Shown: piece by piece, positions 52,194-61,342 of the stretch
Layout: each line of letters begins with the position of its first letter
Numbering within the stretch: the first letter of the stretch is position 1
DNA from: Hoeflea sp038900095
GTDB taxonomy: Bacteria > Pseudomonadota > Alphaproteobacteria > Rhizobiales > Rhizobiaceae
Length of the DNA: 64,000 nucleotides
Assembly: GCF_038900095.1 (NCBI RefSeq)
Contig: NZ_JBBMQQ010000008.1
Coordinates: 62,001-126,000, forward strand
Direction: 5' to 3'
Translations under genes and position numbers: made by a program
The notes under the pieces: model-generated
The model's database searches: none
What the model was told of the DNA's origin: nothing
The model's input: only the letters and a program-made list of their open reading frames with translations

Positions 52194-53122
52194 GTACAAC
52201 ACCCTCCCTCGTTGCCGTCGACTGGGGGACATCCAGTTTCCGTCTCTGGCTGATGTCCGCCGATGGCACAGTGCTGGCCGAGCATCGCAGCGACGAGGGC
52301 ATGAGCGAGGTTGCCGGCCGCGGTTTCGAGAGGGTGCTCGAAAGCCATCTCGGCACGCTGGCCGCAGCAGAGCATCTGCCTGTTGTCATCTGTGGCATGG
52401 CCGGATCCCGGCAGGGCTGGGTCGAGGCGGGCTACATCGACACGCCGGCCGACGTCACGACCATCGGCACAACGGCGACCATCGTGCCCGATACGGCACG
52501 GCAGATCATCATCATTCCCGGGCTGGCGGTGCGCTCCGAAGGCGAACCCGACGTGATGCGCGGCGAGGAAACACAGCTGCTCGGCGCGCACCTGGAACTG
52601 CCGGGTGGCGAGCGTTACTGCATGCCGGGAACCCATTCCAAATGGGTCAGCATGAACGGGCCCATCGTCACCGGGTTTGAAACCTTCATGACGGGCGAAT
52701 TGTTTTCCGTCATCAGCGGCAAGACGATCCTGATGCATTCGACCGGCGGGGAAGGCAGTGTCAGCGCCAATGACCCGGCATTTCTCACCGGGGTCCGCGA
52801 TGGCTGGACTCAACCGGCAAAGACCACGCATCATCTTTTTTCGATCCGGGCAGGTCAATTGCTTTACGGTCACCAGGCGGATGAAAACCGCGCCCGGTTG
52901 TCGGGCCTGCTGATCGGCGCTGAATTTGCCGGTGCCGGTGTGCGAGGTGACGAGCAGGTCGGCCTGGTGGCGAGCGGGGCCTTGCAGCGCCTCTACCACT
53001 CCGCGCTGGCGGAATGCGGTGTGAAGGTTCGCAACATTGACGCGAATGTGGCTGTCCGCCGTGGGCTGCTGGAATCCTGGCAGCGTTTTTCCAACACCAA
53101 CGGGGATGTTCAACAGCGATGA
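52190..53122 (+). CDS. dgoK: 2-dehydro-3-deoxygalactonokinase
   Basis: A 310-residue protein starting at GTG 52190 (GTGA overlap), with an AGGA ribosome binding site. It begins STTPSLVAVDWGTSSFRLWLM, the DgoK hallmark, and contains CGMAGSRQGWVEAGYI, LPGLAVRSE-like IPGLAVRSEGEPDVMRGEETQLLGA, PGTHSKWV and GLLIGAEFAGA. DgoK phosphorylates 2-keto-3-deoxygalactonate to its 6-phosphate, the substrate of the aldolase encoded next. It belongs to the fourth step of De Ley-Doudoroff galactose breakdown. Confidence 0.92.
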   Translation: MSTTPSLVAVDWGTSSFRLWLMSADGTVLAEHRSDEGMSEVAGRGFERVLESHLGTLAAAEHLPVVICGMAGSRQGWVEAGYIDTPADVTTIGTTATIVPDTARQIIIIPGLAVRSEGEPDVMRGEETQLLGAHLELPGGERYCMPGTHSKWVSMNGPIVTGFETFMTGELFSVISGKTILMHSTGGEGSVSANDPAFLTGVRDGWTQPAKTTHHLFSIRAGQLLYGHQADENRARLSGLLIGAEFAGAGVRGDEQVGLVASGALQRLYHSALAECGVKVRNIDANVAVRRGLLESWQRFSNTNGDVQQR

Positions 53123-53757
53123 TACGGATCAGATTTCCGGCCATGAAGCGCAGCCTGGTGGCGATCCTGCGCGGCATCAAACCCGACGAAACCGCCGACA
53201 TCATCGACCGCCTCATCGATGCGGGATTTTCGGCCATCGAGATTCCGCTCAATTCACCCGACCCGTTCCGCTCCATCGAAATCGCGGTCAAACGCGCCCC
53301 GCAACAAGTGCTGATCGGCGCGGGCACGGTGTTGTCGGTCGAAGACGTCGACCGGCTCAACAGTGTCGGCGGACGGCTGATGGTCAGCCCCAATGTCGAC
53401 AGGGAGGTTATTGCCCAGGCCGCCTCGCACGGCATGGTCACGATGCCCGGCGTGTTTACGCCGACCGAAGCGCTGGCAGCCTGTGCCGCGGGTGCCTCGG
53501 CGCTCAAGTTCTTTCCGGCCAGTGTTCTCGGCCCGTCAGGCATCAACGCCATTCGCGCAATCCTCCCCAAGGACGTGCCGGTCGGAGCGGTCGGCGGCGT
53601 ATCGAACGAGGATTTCGCCGCCTATGCCAAGGTCGGCGTTCGCACCTTCGGGCTCGGTTCAAGCCTTTACAAGGAAGGCATGGAAGCCGCCGAAGTCGCC
53701 CGCCGCGGCGTGGCCGCGATCGCCGCTTATGATGCACTTGAGAAGGACAGGCCGTGA
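53119..53757 (+). CDS. dgoA: 2-dehydro-3-deoxy-6-phosphogalactonate aldolase
   Basis: A 212-residue class I aldolase of the KDPG/KDPGal family. The Schiff-base lysine lies in ALKFFPASVLGP, with ILRGIKPDE, IEIPLNSPDPF, GAGTVLSVEDV and SPNVDREV as further family blocks. LNSP rather than the TLR of Eda favours the galactonate enzyme, as does the adjacent kinase. It splits KDPGal into pyruvate and glyceraldehyde-3-phosphate. It is coupled to dgoK and to the lactonase gene by 4-bp overlaps. Confidence 0.92.
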   Translation: MIRIRFPAMKRSLVAILRGIKPDETADIIDRLIDAGFSAIEIPLNSPDPFRSIEIAVKRAPQQVLIGAGTVLSVEDVDRLNSVGGRLMVSPNVDREVIAQAASHGMVTMPGVFTPTEALAACAAGASALKFFPASVLGPSGINAIRAILPKDVPVGAVGGVSNEDFAAYAKVGVRTFGLGSSLYKEGMEAAEVARRGVAAIAAYDALEKDRP

Positions 53758-54644
53758 GCGCGGAAGAGATTGCATTTTCAGGACAGAAACTGAACGGCCC
53801 CGCCTGCATGCTTGGGGAAGGCCCGACCTATGACCCGCATACCGGCACGGCATGGTGGTTTGATATCATCGGGCGGAAACTGTTCGAATACGTGCTCGCC
53901 ACCAACGACATCACGGTTCACGACCTGCCGGTGATGGGCAGCGTTCTGGCCCGGGTCGATGATGACCGGCAGGTGATTGCGACAGAGACGGGCCTGCATC
54001 TGCGCCACAGGGCGACGGGCGAAATGGAACTTGTCACTCCGATAGAAGCGGACAATGCCGTGACCCGTTCCAATGACGGGCGAGTGCACAAAAGCGGCGC
54101 ATTGTGGGTCGGCACCATGGGCAGGAACGCCGAAAAAGATGCCGGTGCGATCTACCACGTGGCGCGCGGCAAGGTGACCACGCTTTTCCCCGACATCACC
54201 ATTCCCAACGCGATCTGTTTTTCACCTGACGGGGCAATCGCCTACTACACCGACACGGTGACTGCCCGGTTGATGCGGGTGACGATAGACCCGGCAACCG
54301 CCTTGCCGACAGGCACGCCGGAGGTGTTTTACGACCATCGCGGCGATGCCGGCGGCCTCGACGGCGCGATCTGCGATCAGGATGGCAATATATGGAACGC
54401 CCGCTGGAGCGCAGGGTGCGTTGACGGCTATTCCCCCGGCGGCAAACGGTTCGTCTCGCTCAAGGTGCCGGCCGGTCAGACCACCTGCCCGGCATTTGTC
54501 GGCGAAGCGGCCGACCGGTTGCTGGTGACTTCAGCGCGTGAAGGCCTGTCGGACGAAGCGCTGGCAGCCGATCCCGAAGCCGGTTCGACCTTCCTGCTCG
54601 ACCATCCGGTCAAGGGCCGGTTCGAGCCTGACTATATCCTCTGA
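53754..54644 (+). CDS. SMP-30/gluconolactonase-family lactonase, probable galactonolactonase
   Basis: A 296-residue six-bladed propeller protein starting at GTG 53754. Metal ligands of the SMP-30 family are visible: Glu in LGEGPTYD, Asn in IPNAICFSPDG and Asp in GGLDGAICDQDGNIWNARW. The family hydrolyses sugar lactones using a divalent metal. Between the KDPGal aldolase and beta-galactosidase genes it most likely opens galactono-lactone formed by the SDR enzyme. There is no signal peptide. Substrate is inferred. Confidence 0.85.
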   Translation: MSAEEIAFSGQKLNGPACMLGEGPTYDPHTGTAWWFDIIGRKLFEYVLATNDITVHDLPVMGSVLARVDDDRQVIATETGLHLRHRATGEMELVTPIEADNAVTRSNDGRVHKSGALWVGTMGRNAEKDAGAIYHVARGKVTTLFPDITIPNAICFSPDGAIAYYTDTVTARLMRVTIDPATALPTGTPEVFYDHRGDAGGLDGAICDQDGNIWNARWSAGCVDGYSPGGKRFVSLKVPAGQTTCPAFVGEAADRLLVTSAREGLSDEALAADPEAGSTFLLDHPVKGRFEPDYIL

Positions 54645-54665
54645 TCCGCCCCGGAGCCTGCCAAG

Positions 54666-56639
54666 ATGAACCGTACGCTCGGTGTCTGCTACTACCCTGA
54701 ACATTGGCCCGAATCTCAATGGGCGGAAGATGCCGCGCGCATGGCGAAGCTGGGCCTCACCCATGTCCGCATCGGCGAATTCGCCTGGTCGCGGCTTGAA
54801 CCCAGGCGCGGTGCTTACGAGTTCGACTGGCTCAGCCGCGCCATCGACACCCTGCATGCCGCGGGTTTGAAAGTTGTGCTGGGCACGCCGACAGCCACAC
54901 CGCCGAAATGGCTGGTGGACGAGATGCCGGACATGTTGCCGGTCGGCGCGGACGGATCCGTCCGCAAATTCGGCTCGCGCAGGCACTATGATTTTTCCCA
55001 TGAAGGCTACCTGGAAGAATGCAAGCGGATCACGCTGGCGCTGGCAAAAGCCCTTGGCGATCACCCCGGCGTCACCGCCTGGCAGACCGACAACGAGTAT
55101 GATTGCCACGACACCACGCTTTCCTATTCACCTGCTGCGCGTGCTGGTTTTCAAAGCTGGCTGCAGCGGAAATACCAGTCGCCGGAGGCTCTCAACCGGG
55201 CCTGGGGCAATGTGTTCTGGTCGATGGAGATTTCCGACTTTAGCGAGATTGAGCTGCCGAACCTGACGGTGACCGAAGCCAATCCGGCACATGTGATGGA
55301 TTTCCGCCGCTACGCCTCTGACATGGTGGTACGCTTCAACAAGGCGCAGGCCGACATCATCCGGGTACATTCGCCGGGCCGCGACGTGATCCACAATTTC
55401 ATGGGACGGACGCTGGCTTTCGATCATTTCGCTGTCGGCGCGGACCTCGACATCTCGAGCTGGGATTCCTATCCGCTCGGGTTCCTGGAAGATCGGTCGG
55501 ACCAGAACGACGACTGGAAACAGAAATTTGCCCGGGCCGGCGACCCGGACTTCCAGGCCTTTCACCACGACCTCTACCGCGCCACCTCGAAGGGCCGCTG
55601 GTGGGTGATGGAGCAGCAGCCCGGTCCGGTGAACTGGGCGCCGCACAACCCCGCACCGCGCGACGGCATGGTGCGGCTGTGGAGCTGGGAGGCCTTCGCC
55701 CACGGAGCTGAAACCGTCAGCTATTTCCGCTGGCGGCAGGCGCCGTTTGCGCAGGAGCAGATGCATGCCGGCTTGCTGCGGCCGGATTCCATTGAGGCCG
55801 AGGGGTTTTTCGAGGCGGCGAAGGTGGCGGAGGAACTTGCCGATCTGGACGGCGAGCTTGACGACGCGGCAGGATGCGGGGATGTGGCCATCGTGTTCGA
55901 CTACGCTTCCGCCTGGGCCTGGGAGATCCAGCCTCAGGGCCGTGAGTTCGACTATTTCCGGCTGGTGTTTGATTTTTACCGGACGCTTCGGCGGCTGGGC
56001 CTGTCTGTGGACTTCGTTCCCGCCGGTACGCAGAGTTTCGACGGATACCGGCTTGTGCTGATCCCCGGCCTTTTCACCTGGGCACCTGGCCTGCCCGATG
56101 CGATCAGGTCCCATGACGGGCATGTGCTGATCGGCCCGCGTTCAGGCTCCAAGACCGCCGACTTCGCCATTCCCGGCAAACTCCCGCCGGCTTTGCCGGA
56201 CGACATACTCGGGGTACGCGTTGCACGCATTGAAACCTTGAGAGCTGATACACCGGTGCAAGTGAGCGGTGGCGGCGCGTTTCAGTTCTGGCGGGAATTC
56301 CTTGAACTTGATGCCGGGACCGAAACGGTTCTGAGCGCCGAGGACGGTGTGCCGGCCCTGATGAAGCAAGGCAATGTCCATTATCTTGGCGGCTGGCCGG
56401 ATGCGGACCTGCTTCCGGGCATCATGAAAAAGCTGTCCGGCGAGGCCGGCCTTTCCATCCGGGAATTGCCTGACGGCGTCCGACTGCGACGGCATGGCAA
56501 TCATGTCTTCGCGTTCAACTACGGCGCGACGAGCTTCAATCTGGCCGACCTCGGCTGGAGAGGCGAGCCCCTGTTGGGCAGGCTTGTGCTTGAGCCTTCG
56601 GGCATCGCCTTCACACGGCTTGTAGACGCCGGGTATTGA
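54666..56639 (+). CDS. Beta-galactosidase, GH42
   Basis: A 657-residue GH42 enzyme with a barrel domain starting LGVCYYPEHWPESQWAEDAARM, followed by trimerisation and C-terminal domains. The acid/base Glu144 is in WQTDNEYDCHDT and the nucleophile Glu316 in WWVMEQQPGPVNW. It releases beta-linked galactose from lactose or plant and algal galactosides; no signal peptide is seen. It is the last plus-strand gene of the galactoside island, 21 bp after the lactonase. Together with GH36 it lets the cell use both anomers. It converges on the flavoenzyme gene. Confidence 0.93.
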   Translation: MNRTLGVCYYPEHWPESQWAEDAARMAKLGLTHVRIGEFAWSRLEPRRGAYEFDWLSRAIDTLHAAGLKVVLGTPTATPPKWLVDEMPDMLPVGADGSVRKFGSRRHYDFSHEGYLEECKRITLALAKALGDHPGVTAWQTDNEYDCHDTTLSYSPAARAGFQSWLQRKYQSPEALNRAWGNVFWSMEISDFSEIELPNLTVTEANPAHVMDFRRYASDMVVRFNKAQADIIRVHSPGRDVIHNFMGRTLAFDHFAVGADLDISSWDSYPLGFLEDRSDQNDDWKQKFARAGDPDFQAFHHDLYRATSKGRWWVMEQQPGPVNWAPHNPAPRDGMVRLWSWEAFAHGAETVSYFRWRQAPFAQEQMHAGLLRPDSIEAEGFFEAAKVAEELADLDGELDDAAGCGDVAIVFDYASAWAWEIQPQGREFDYFRLVFDFYRTLRRLGLSVDFVPAGTQSFDGYRLVLIPGLFTWAPGLPDAIRSHDGHVLIGPRSGSKTADFAIPGKLPPALPDDILGVRVARIETLRADTPVQVSGGGAFQFWREFLELDAGTETVLSAEDGVPALMKQGNVHYLGGWPDADLLPGIMKKLSGEAGLSIRELPDGVRLRRHGNHVFAFNYGATSFNLADLGWRGEPLLGRLVLEPSGIAFTRLVDAGY

Positions 56640-56665
56640 AAGCCGGGCAACACGCAGCGCAGATC

Positions 56666-58732
56666 CTAGATCTCCTTCATCAGCCTCAACGCATCATAAA
56701 TCGCGGCGTGGGTGTTTCGCGCCGCCACCGCATCGCCGATGCGGAACAGCTGAAAGCCCTTTGAATTTCCGTCTTGCGAGCCAGACGCGGGGCCACCGTT
56801 GAGGGCCTGCGGCTTGCCGTTGATGAAAGCATCATAATCGACCTGACCGAGATTGCTCGACTGCGGCTTGAGATCAAAATAGAGATCATCGAGCGGCAAT
56901 GTGCCGTGATTGACGACGATCTGGTCGAAATGCCGTTCCTTGGCGAGCGGCATGTAATCGCTGCCGATGATGGCTTTCAGCCCGTTGCCGTCGCGCTCCA
57001 CCGAGGTCAGCCGGTAGGTAACGGTGAAGGTGACGTCCTTGTCCTGCAGCGCGCGCATATACGGCACCAGGTTCATTGCCATCACGTCGGGCGCGAAACT
57101 GCGATCCGGCGTCATGATCTCGACACTGGCACCCGCCATCGCCGCCACTTCCGCGGCCTGCAGCCCGGCATGATCTCCGGCGTCGTCATAGATCAGCACG
57201 GACTTGCCCGGCTTGACGTCGCCGGAGATCAGATCCCAGGTTGAAACCACCAGTTCATTGCCGGTTTCCAGCACCGCGGTGTTCGGCAAGCCGCCGGTGG
57301 CGATGATCACAGCATCTGGGTTTTCCGCCATCACATCTTCGGCCTCGGCCCAGGTGTTGAAACGGAATTCGACGTCACGTGCGGCGCATTGCGCCATGCG
57401 CCATTCGATGATGCCGATCATCTCCTTGCGGCGCTGGTTCTGGGCGGTGAGCCGGATCTGACCACCGGGATCGGGCTGCGCCTCAAACACCGTGACCTGA
57501 TGCCCGCGTTCTGCAGCCACACGGGCGGCTTCCAGTCCGGCGGGCCCTGCCCCGATGATGGCCACGCGCTTTTTTGTCTCTGCCGGCGCAATCGTGTGCG
57601 GCATGGTCAGTTCGCGGCCGGTGGCGGGGTTGTGGATGCAGAGCGCATCGCCGGCCTGGTAGATCCTGTCGAGACAATAGGTGGCGCCGACGCAAGGACG
57701 GATATCGTGCTCGCGGCCTTCGACGATTTTCCTGACCAGGTGCGGATCTGCCATATGGGCGCGGGTCATGCCGACCATGTCGAGCTTGCCCTCGGATATG
57801 GCATGCCGCGCCGTGGCCACATCGGGAATGCGGGCGGCATGGAAGGTCGGCAGGCCGACTTCTGCGCGAATGCGGCCTGCGAAATCGAGATGCGGCGCGG
57901 ATTTCATGCCCTGCACCGGGATCACGTCGGTCATCGCCGGGTCGGTGTGGATCTGGCCGCGGATAACGTTGAGAAAGTCCACATTGCCCGACGCCCTGAA
58001 CATGTGGCCGATGGCGATGCCTTCGTCTTCGCTGATGCCGCCTTTGGCGGTTTCATCGGCGGTGTAGCGGACGCCAACCAGCAGCTTGTCGCCGACCTTG
58101 GCCTTGATCGCGGCAACCACGTCGAGCGCAAAGCGGGCGCGGTTTTCGAGCGGACCACCATAGGGGCCGTCGAGCTCATTGGTCAGCGGCGACATGAACT
58201 GATCCATCAGATGGCCGTAGCATTCGAGCTCAACCCCATCGAGCCCTGCTTCGGCCATGCGCTCGGCGGCATCGGCATAGTCCGCAATCACCCGGGCGAT
58301 GTCCCAGTCTTCCATCTTCTTCGGAAACGCCCGGTGCGCCGGCTCACGCTGATGGCTTGTCGACAGCGCCGGCAGCCAGTCGCCTTTGTTCCAGTGGGTG
58401 CGGCGACCGAGATGGGTAAGCTGAATCATCACCGCGCAGCCATGATCGTGGCATTCGTCGGTGAGCTTTTTCATCCAGCCGACAACTTCGTCCTTGTAGG
58501 CCAGCACGTTGTTGAACACCGGCGGGCTGTCTTTCGAAACCGCGGCCGAGCCCGCCGTCATGGTCATGGCGATCCCTGCCTTTGCGCGTTCGACATGATA
58601 GGCCCGGTAGCGGTCCTTGGGCATGCCGTTTTCCGGATAAGCCGGTTCATGGCTGGTGGTCATGATGCGGTTTTTCAGCGTCAGATGCTTGAGCTGATAG
58701 GGCTGCAAAAGGGGATCGTTCAGGGTTGCCAT
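56666..58732 (-). CDS. NADH:flavin oxidoreductase, N-methylproline demethylase-like (DgcA/StcD group)
   Basis: A 688-residue protein with an FMN-binding old-yellow-enzyme barrel (NRIMTTSHEPAYPENGMPKDRYRAYHVERAKAG, MIQLTHLGRR, YGHLMDQFMSPLTNELDGPYGG) and a C-terminal FAD/NAD domain (VAIIGAGPAGLEAARVAAERGHQVTVFEA). This is the trimethylamine dehydrogenase/2,4-dienoyl-CoA reductase architecture. The iron-sulphur region reads CVGATYCLDR...LCIHN, so the middle Cys of the usual CxxCxxxC is Ala, as I recall for DgcA. Enzymes closest in my memory demethylate N-methylproline or dimethylglycine. It follows the MttB-family gene by 35 bp in one minus-strand operon, consistent with betaine catabolism. Confidence 0.82.
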   Translation of the reverse strand: MATLNDPLLQPYQLKHLTLKNRIMTTSHEPAYPENGMPKDRYRAYHVERAKAGIAMTMTAGSAAVSKDSPPVFNNVLAYKDEVVGWMKKLTDECHDHGCAVMIQLTHLGRRTHWNKGDWLPALSTSHQREPAHRAFPKKMEDWDIARVIADYADAAERMAEAGLDGVELECYGHLMDQFMSPLTNELDGPYGGPLENRARFALDVVAAIKAKVGDKLLVGVRYTADETAKGGISEDEGIAIGHMFRASGNVDFLNVIRGQIHTDPAMTDVIPVQGMKSAPHLDFAGRIRAEVGLPTFHAARIPDVATARHAISEGKLDMVGMTRAHMADPHLVRKIVEGREHDIRPCVGATYCLDRIYQAGDALCIHNPATGRELTMPHTIAPAETKKRVAIIGAGPAGLEAARVAAERGHQVTVFEAQPDPGGQIRLTAQNQRRKEMIGIIEWRMAQCAARDVEFRFNTWAEAEDVMAENPDAVIIATGGLPNTAVLETGNELVVSTWDLISGDVKPGKSVLIYDDAGDHAGLQAAEVAAMAGASVEIMTPDRSFAPDVMAMNLVPYMRALQDKDVTFTVTYRLTSVERDGNGLKAIIGSDYMPLAKERHFDQIVVNHGTLPLDDLYFDLKPQSSNLGQVDYDAFINGKPQALNGGPASGSQDGNSKGFQLFRIGDAVAARNTHAAIYDALRLMKEI

Positions 58733-58767
58733 GTGTTCAAACCACTCGTTTAATCGACACTAGGTCA

Positions 58768-60339
58768 TCAGTACCAGGCATCGGCCTGGGTGCCCTTGGT
58801 GCGCTCGACATAGTCGACCAGCGCCTCGTCAACTGCAACATCCATTGGTGGCGCCTGATAGTCTGCCAGTGTCTGTTTCCAGCGCTTGTTGGCGCGGCTC
58901 GCGGCATCGGAACCGCCGGCCGCGCTCCATTTCTCGAACGGTTCGTTGTCGGCTATCGCCGAATCCCAGAATGCCGTCTGGTAGTTTTCCATGGTGTGGG
59001 CGCAGCCGAGGAAATGCTTGCCGACACCAACCTCCCGGAAGGCATCGAGAGCCAGCGAATTGTCGTCGACCACGACGCCGGCGAGATAGGAATGCAACGC
59101 GCCACAGAAATCGGCGTCCATGACGAATTTCTCGTAGGACATCGACAACAGGCCATCGAGGAAACCTGCCGAATGGAGAATGAAGTTGGCCCCGCAATGC
59201 ACTGCCGAGAGCATCGACATGGTGCCTTCATTCATTGCCTGCGCATCGGGGAGTTTTGAATTGGAGAAGTTGCCAGCGCATCTGAGTGGCAGATCGAGAC
59301 GCCGCGCCAGTTGCCCGATCACCATCGAGCCGATGGCGGGTTCGGGAGTGCCGAAGGTGGGCGAGCCCGACCTGAGCGACATAGACGAAAGGAAATTGCC
59401 GAAGATCACCGGCGCCCCCTTGCGCTCAAGCTGGGTCAACGCACATCCGGCCATGGTTTCGGCCAGCGCCTGCGCAATCGCGCCGGCATTGGTGACCGGG
59501 CCCATGGCGCCGCCGAGAATAAACGGCACGATCACCGCGGCCTGATTGGCGCGCGCATAGGCCCTGAGCGCATTGGTCATGGTGCCATCCCAGACCAGTG
59601 GCGAATTGACGTTGACGTTGCCGAGGATGACGCAGTTCCGGTCTACGAAATCGCGGCCAAAGACGATCCGCGCCATCTCGATGGATTCCTCCGCGCGGTT
59701 TTCCGCCGTGACCGATCCCATGAAGCAGCGGTCGGAATATTTCAGGTGGGCATAGACCATGTCCAAATGGCGCTTGTTGACCGGCACATCGACCGGCTCG
59801 CAGATGGTGCCGCCCGAATGATGCAGCCAGGGGCTCGATTGCGCCAGCTTTACGAAGTTGCGGAAGTCCTCGATCGTGCCATAGCGGCGGCCCTTGTCGA
59901 GATCCATGACGAAGGGCGATCCATAGGCGGGGGCGAAGACAACGCTCTTGCCGCCGATTTCGACATTGTTGGCCGGATTGCGTGCGTGCTGGGTAAAGCT
60001 TGACGGCGCGGAACTGAGGATCTCGCGCAGCATTCCGGGTTCGAATTTCACCAGAAGCCCATCGACATCAGCGCCCGCGTCTTTCCAGTGCCGAAGCGCT
60101 ACAGGATCATCACGGAACTCAATGCCGATTTCGGCGAGGATGCGGTCTGCCACGGCCTCGATCCTGAGCAGGCTTTCTTCGCCGAGAATATCGTAGGTTG
60201 GAATGTTGCGGAGAATATAGGGGGCCGCGCAGTGCGGCGGTGCTACGCCCTGCCCTAACCGCCGGCCGTTGCGCCCGCCCGCCCGTTCCCGCCTGCGCCC
60301 CGTGGGGACCCCTGGTTCAACGATATCTGAAGCATCCAT
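58768..60339 (-). CDS. MttB-superfamily corrinoid methyltransferase, non-pyrrolysine type
   Basis: A 523-residue protein starting MDASDIVEPGVPTG at 60339; its N-terminal about 40 residues are Arg/Gly-rich, followed by the conserved YDILGEESLLRIEAVADRILAEIGIEFRDDP. FAPAYGSPFVMDLDKGRRYGTIEDFRNFVKLAQ, VPFILGGAMGPVTNAG and HCGANFILHSAGFLDG are MttB-family blocks. There is no in-frame UAG, so it uses no pyrrolysine; non-Pyl members (MtgB, MtpB) demethylate quaternary amines such as glycine betaine or proline betaine onto a corrinoid protein. No corrinoid protein gene is in the window. With the downstream demethylase, proline betaine is the best guess. A divergent LysR gene starts 85 bp away. Confidence 0.85.
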   Translation of the reverse strand: MDASDIVEPGVPTGRRRERAGGRNGRRLGQGVAPPHCAAPYILRNIPTYDILGEESLLRIEAVADRILAEIGIEFRDDPVALRHWKDAGADVDGLLVKFEPGMLREILSSAPSSFTQHARNPANNVEIGGKSVVFAPAYGSPFVMDLDKGRRYGTIEDFRNFVKLAQSSPWLHHSGGTICEPVDVPVNKRHLDMVYAHLKYSDRCFMGSVTAENRAEESIEMARIVFGRDFVDRNCVILGNVNVNSPLVWDGTMTNALRAYARANQAAVIVPFILGGAMGPVTNAGAIAQALAETMAGCALTQLERKGAPVIFGNFLSSMSLRSGSPTFGTPEPAIGSMVIGQLARRLDLPLRCAGNFSNSKLPDAQAMNEGTMSMLSAVHCGANFILHSAGFLDGLLSMSYEKFVMDADFCGALHSYLAGVVVDDNSLALDAFREVGVGKHFLGCAHTMENYQTAFWDSAIADNEPFEKWSAAGGSDAASRANKRWKQTLADYQAPPMDVAVDEALVDYVERTKGTQADAWY

Positions 60340-60397
60340 GGCATGCCCTCCATACCCGAAGTCTAGGATGATCCCCGATGCATGTAATGCTGGAAAA

Positions 60398-60413
60398 TTC
60401 CATTGCATTGGAT
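60398..60413. promoter_or_regulatory. Candidate LysR binding dyad between mttB-like gene and lysR
   Basis: TCCATTGCATTGGA inside this segment is a near-perfect dyad centred on TGCA with two mismatched positions. It lies in the 85-bp divergent intergenic region, where LysR proteins normally bind. The T-N11-A rule is loosely met. Low certainty. Confidence 0.4.
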
Positions 60414-60424
60414 AAGCTGCGCTT

Positions 60425-61342
60425 ATGGATAACCTTCGTCACCTGCTGCCGTCTGCCAGCAATCTCATCGTCTTTGAAGCAGCCGGGCGGCAGCTCAGCT
60501 TCACCAAAGCCGCGCAGGAACTGGGCATGACACAGGCCGCGGTCAGCTACGCGATCAGGTCGCTTGAAACCCAGCTCGGGACCTTGCTGTTTCACCGTGC
60601 GCACCGCGCGGTGTCACTCACCGAAGCCGGACGGCGCTTTCATGCAGACGTCACGCTCGGCTTGAGCCATATCCGCAAATCAGCGGAGGACATAAGGGCG
60701 CGTGGCCGGTCAAACACGGTCACGCTGGCTGCATCGACCGCGTTCGCCTCGCTTTGGATGCTGCCGCGATTGCACCGGCTACGCGACGAATTGCCTGACA
60801 TTGACCTGCGGATCCAGACTGCCGACCGCGATCTCGACATTCGCAACGAAAACATCGAGCTTGGTGTGCGCGGCGGCAGGCCGGAAGACTGGCCCGATTA
60901 TGACAGCGCGCTGATCGCACCGGAAGTGATCGAAGCCGTGGCAAGTTCCGCCTATATCGAAAAACACGGCATGCCCGAAAGTGTCGCCCACCTGACACAA
61001 CACAGGCTGATCCATCTTGAGGAACCGTTTCGCAGCGCGTGTGACTGGCGGCAATGGTTCACAAGCGCCGGCGTCAACGGAGTGACGGCAAACCGCGGGC
61101 TGGCAATTAATGATTACGTGCTGGTCATCCAGGCGGTCATGGAGGGGCAAGGCGTGGCACTAAGCTGGCAACATCTGACCGAACGGCTGGTCACGTCGGG
61201 ATTGTTGCAAAAAGTCAGCGGCCACCGGCTGGTCACCGGAGGTGCGTTTCATGTCATCTGGCCGAAAGGCCGTCCACTCTCTGCCCAGACGGAGATGGTC
61301 TTGCACTGGCTGACAAAGGAGGGCCAGGACGTCAGCGGATGA
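60425..61342 (+). CDS. LysR-family regulator, GcvA-like
   Basis: A 305-residue regulator. The winged helix is LPSASNLIVFEAAGRQLSFTKAAQELGMTQAAVSYAIRSLETQLG followed by LFHRAHRAVSLTEAG, typical of the GcvA subgroup. The effector domain includes STAFASLWMLPRLHRLRDELPDIDLRIQTADRDLD and GQGVALSWQHL. It is transcribed divergently from the MttB-family gene, 85 bp apart, and is the likely regulator of that methyltransferase/demethylase operon. Its last 11 bp overlap the end of the convergent GGDEF/EAL gene. Confidence 0.9.
   Translation: MDNLRHLLPSASNLIVFEAAGRQLSFTKAAQELGMTQAAVSYAIRSLETQLGTLLFHRAHRAVSLTEAGRRFHADVTLGLSHIRKSAEDIRARGRSNTVTLAASTAFASLWMLPRLHRLRDELPDIDLRIQTADRDLDIRNENIELGVRGGRPEDWPDYDSALIAPEVIEAVASSAYIEKHGMPESVAHLTQHRLIHLEEPFRSACDWRQWFTSAGVNGVTANRGLAINDYVLVIQAVMEGQGVALSWQHLTERLVTSGLLQKVSGHRLVTGGAFHVIWPKGRPLSAQTEMVLHWLTKEGQDVSG

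Noticed and set aside
58768..60339. Pyrrolysine read-through in the MttB-family gene
   Set aside because: There is no in-frame UAG inside the gene; the reading frame is continuous with an ordinary stop, so it is a non-pyrrolysine member.
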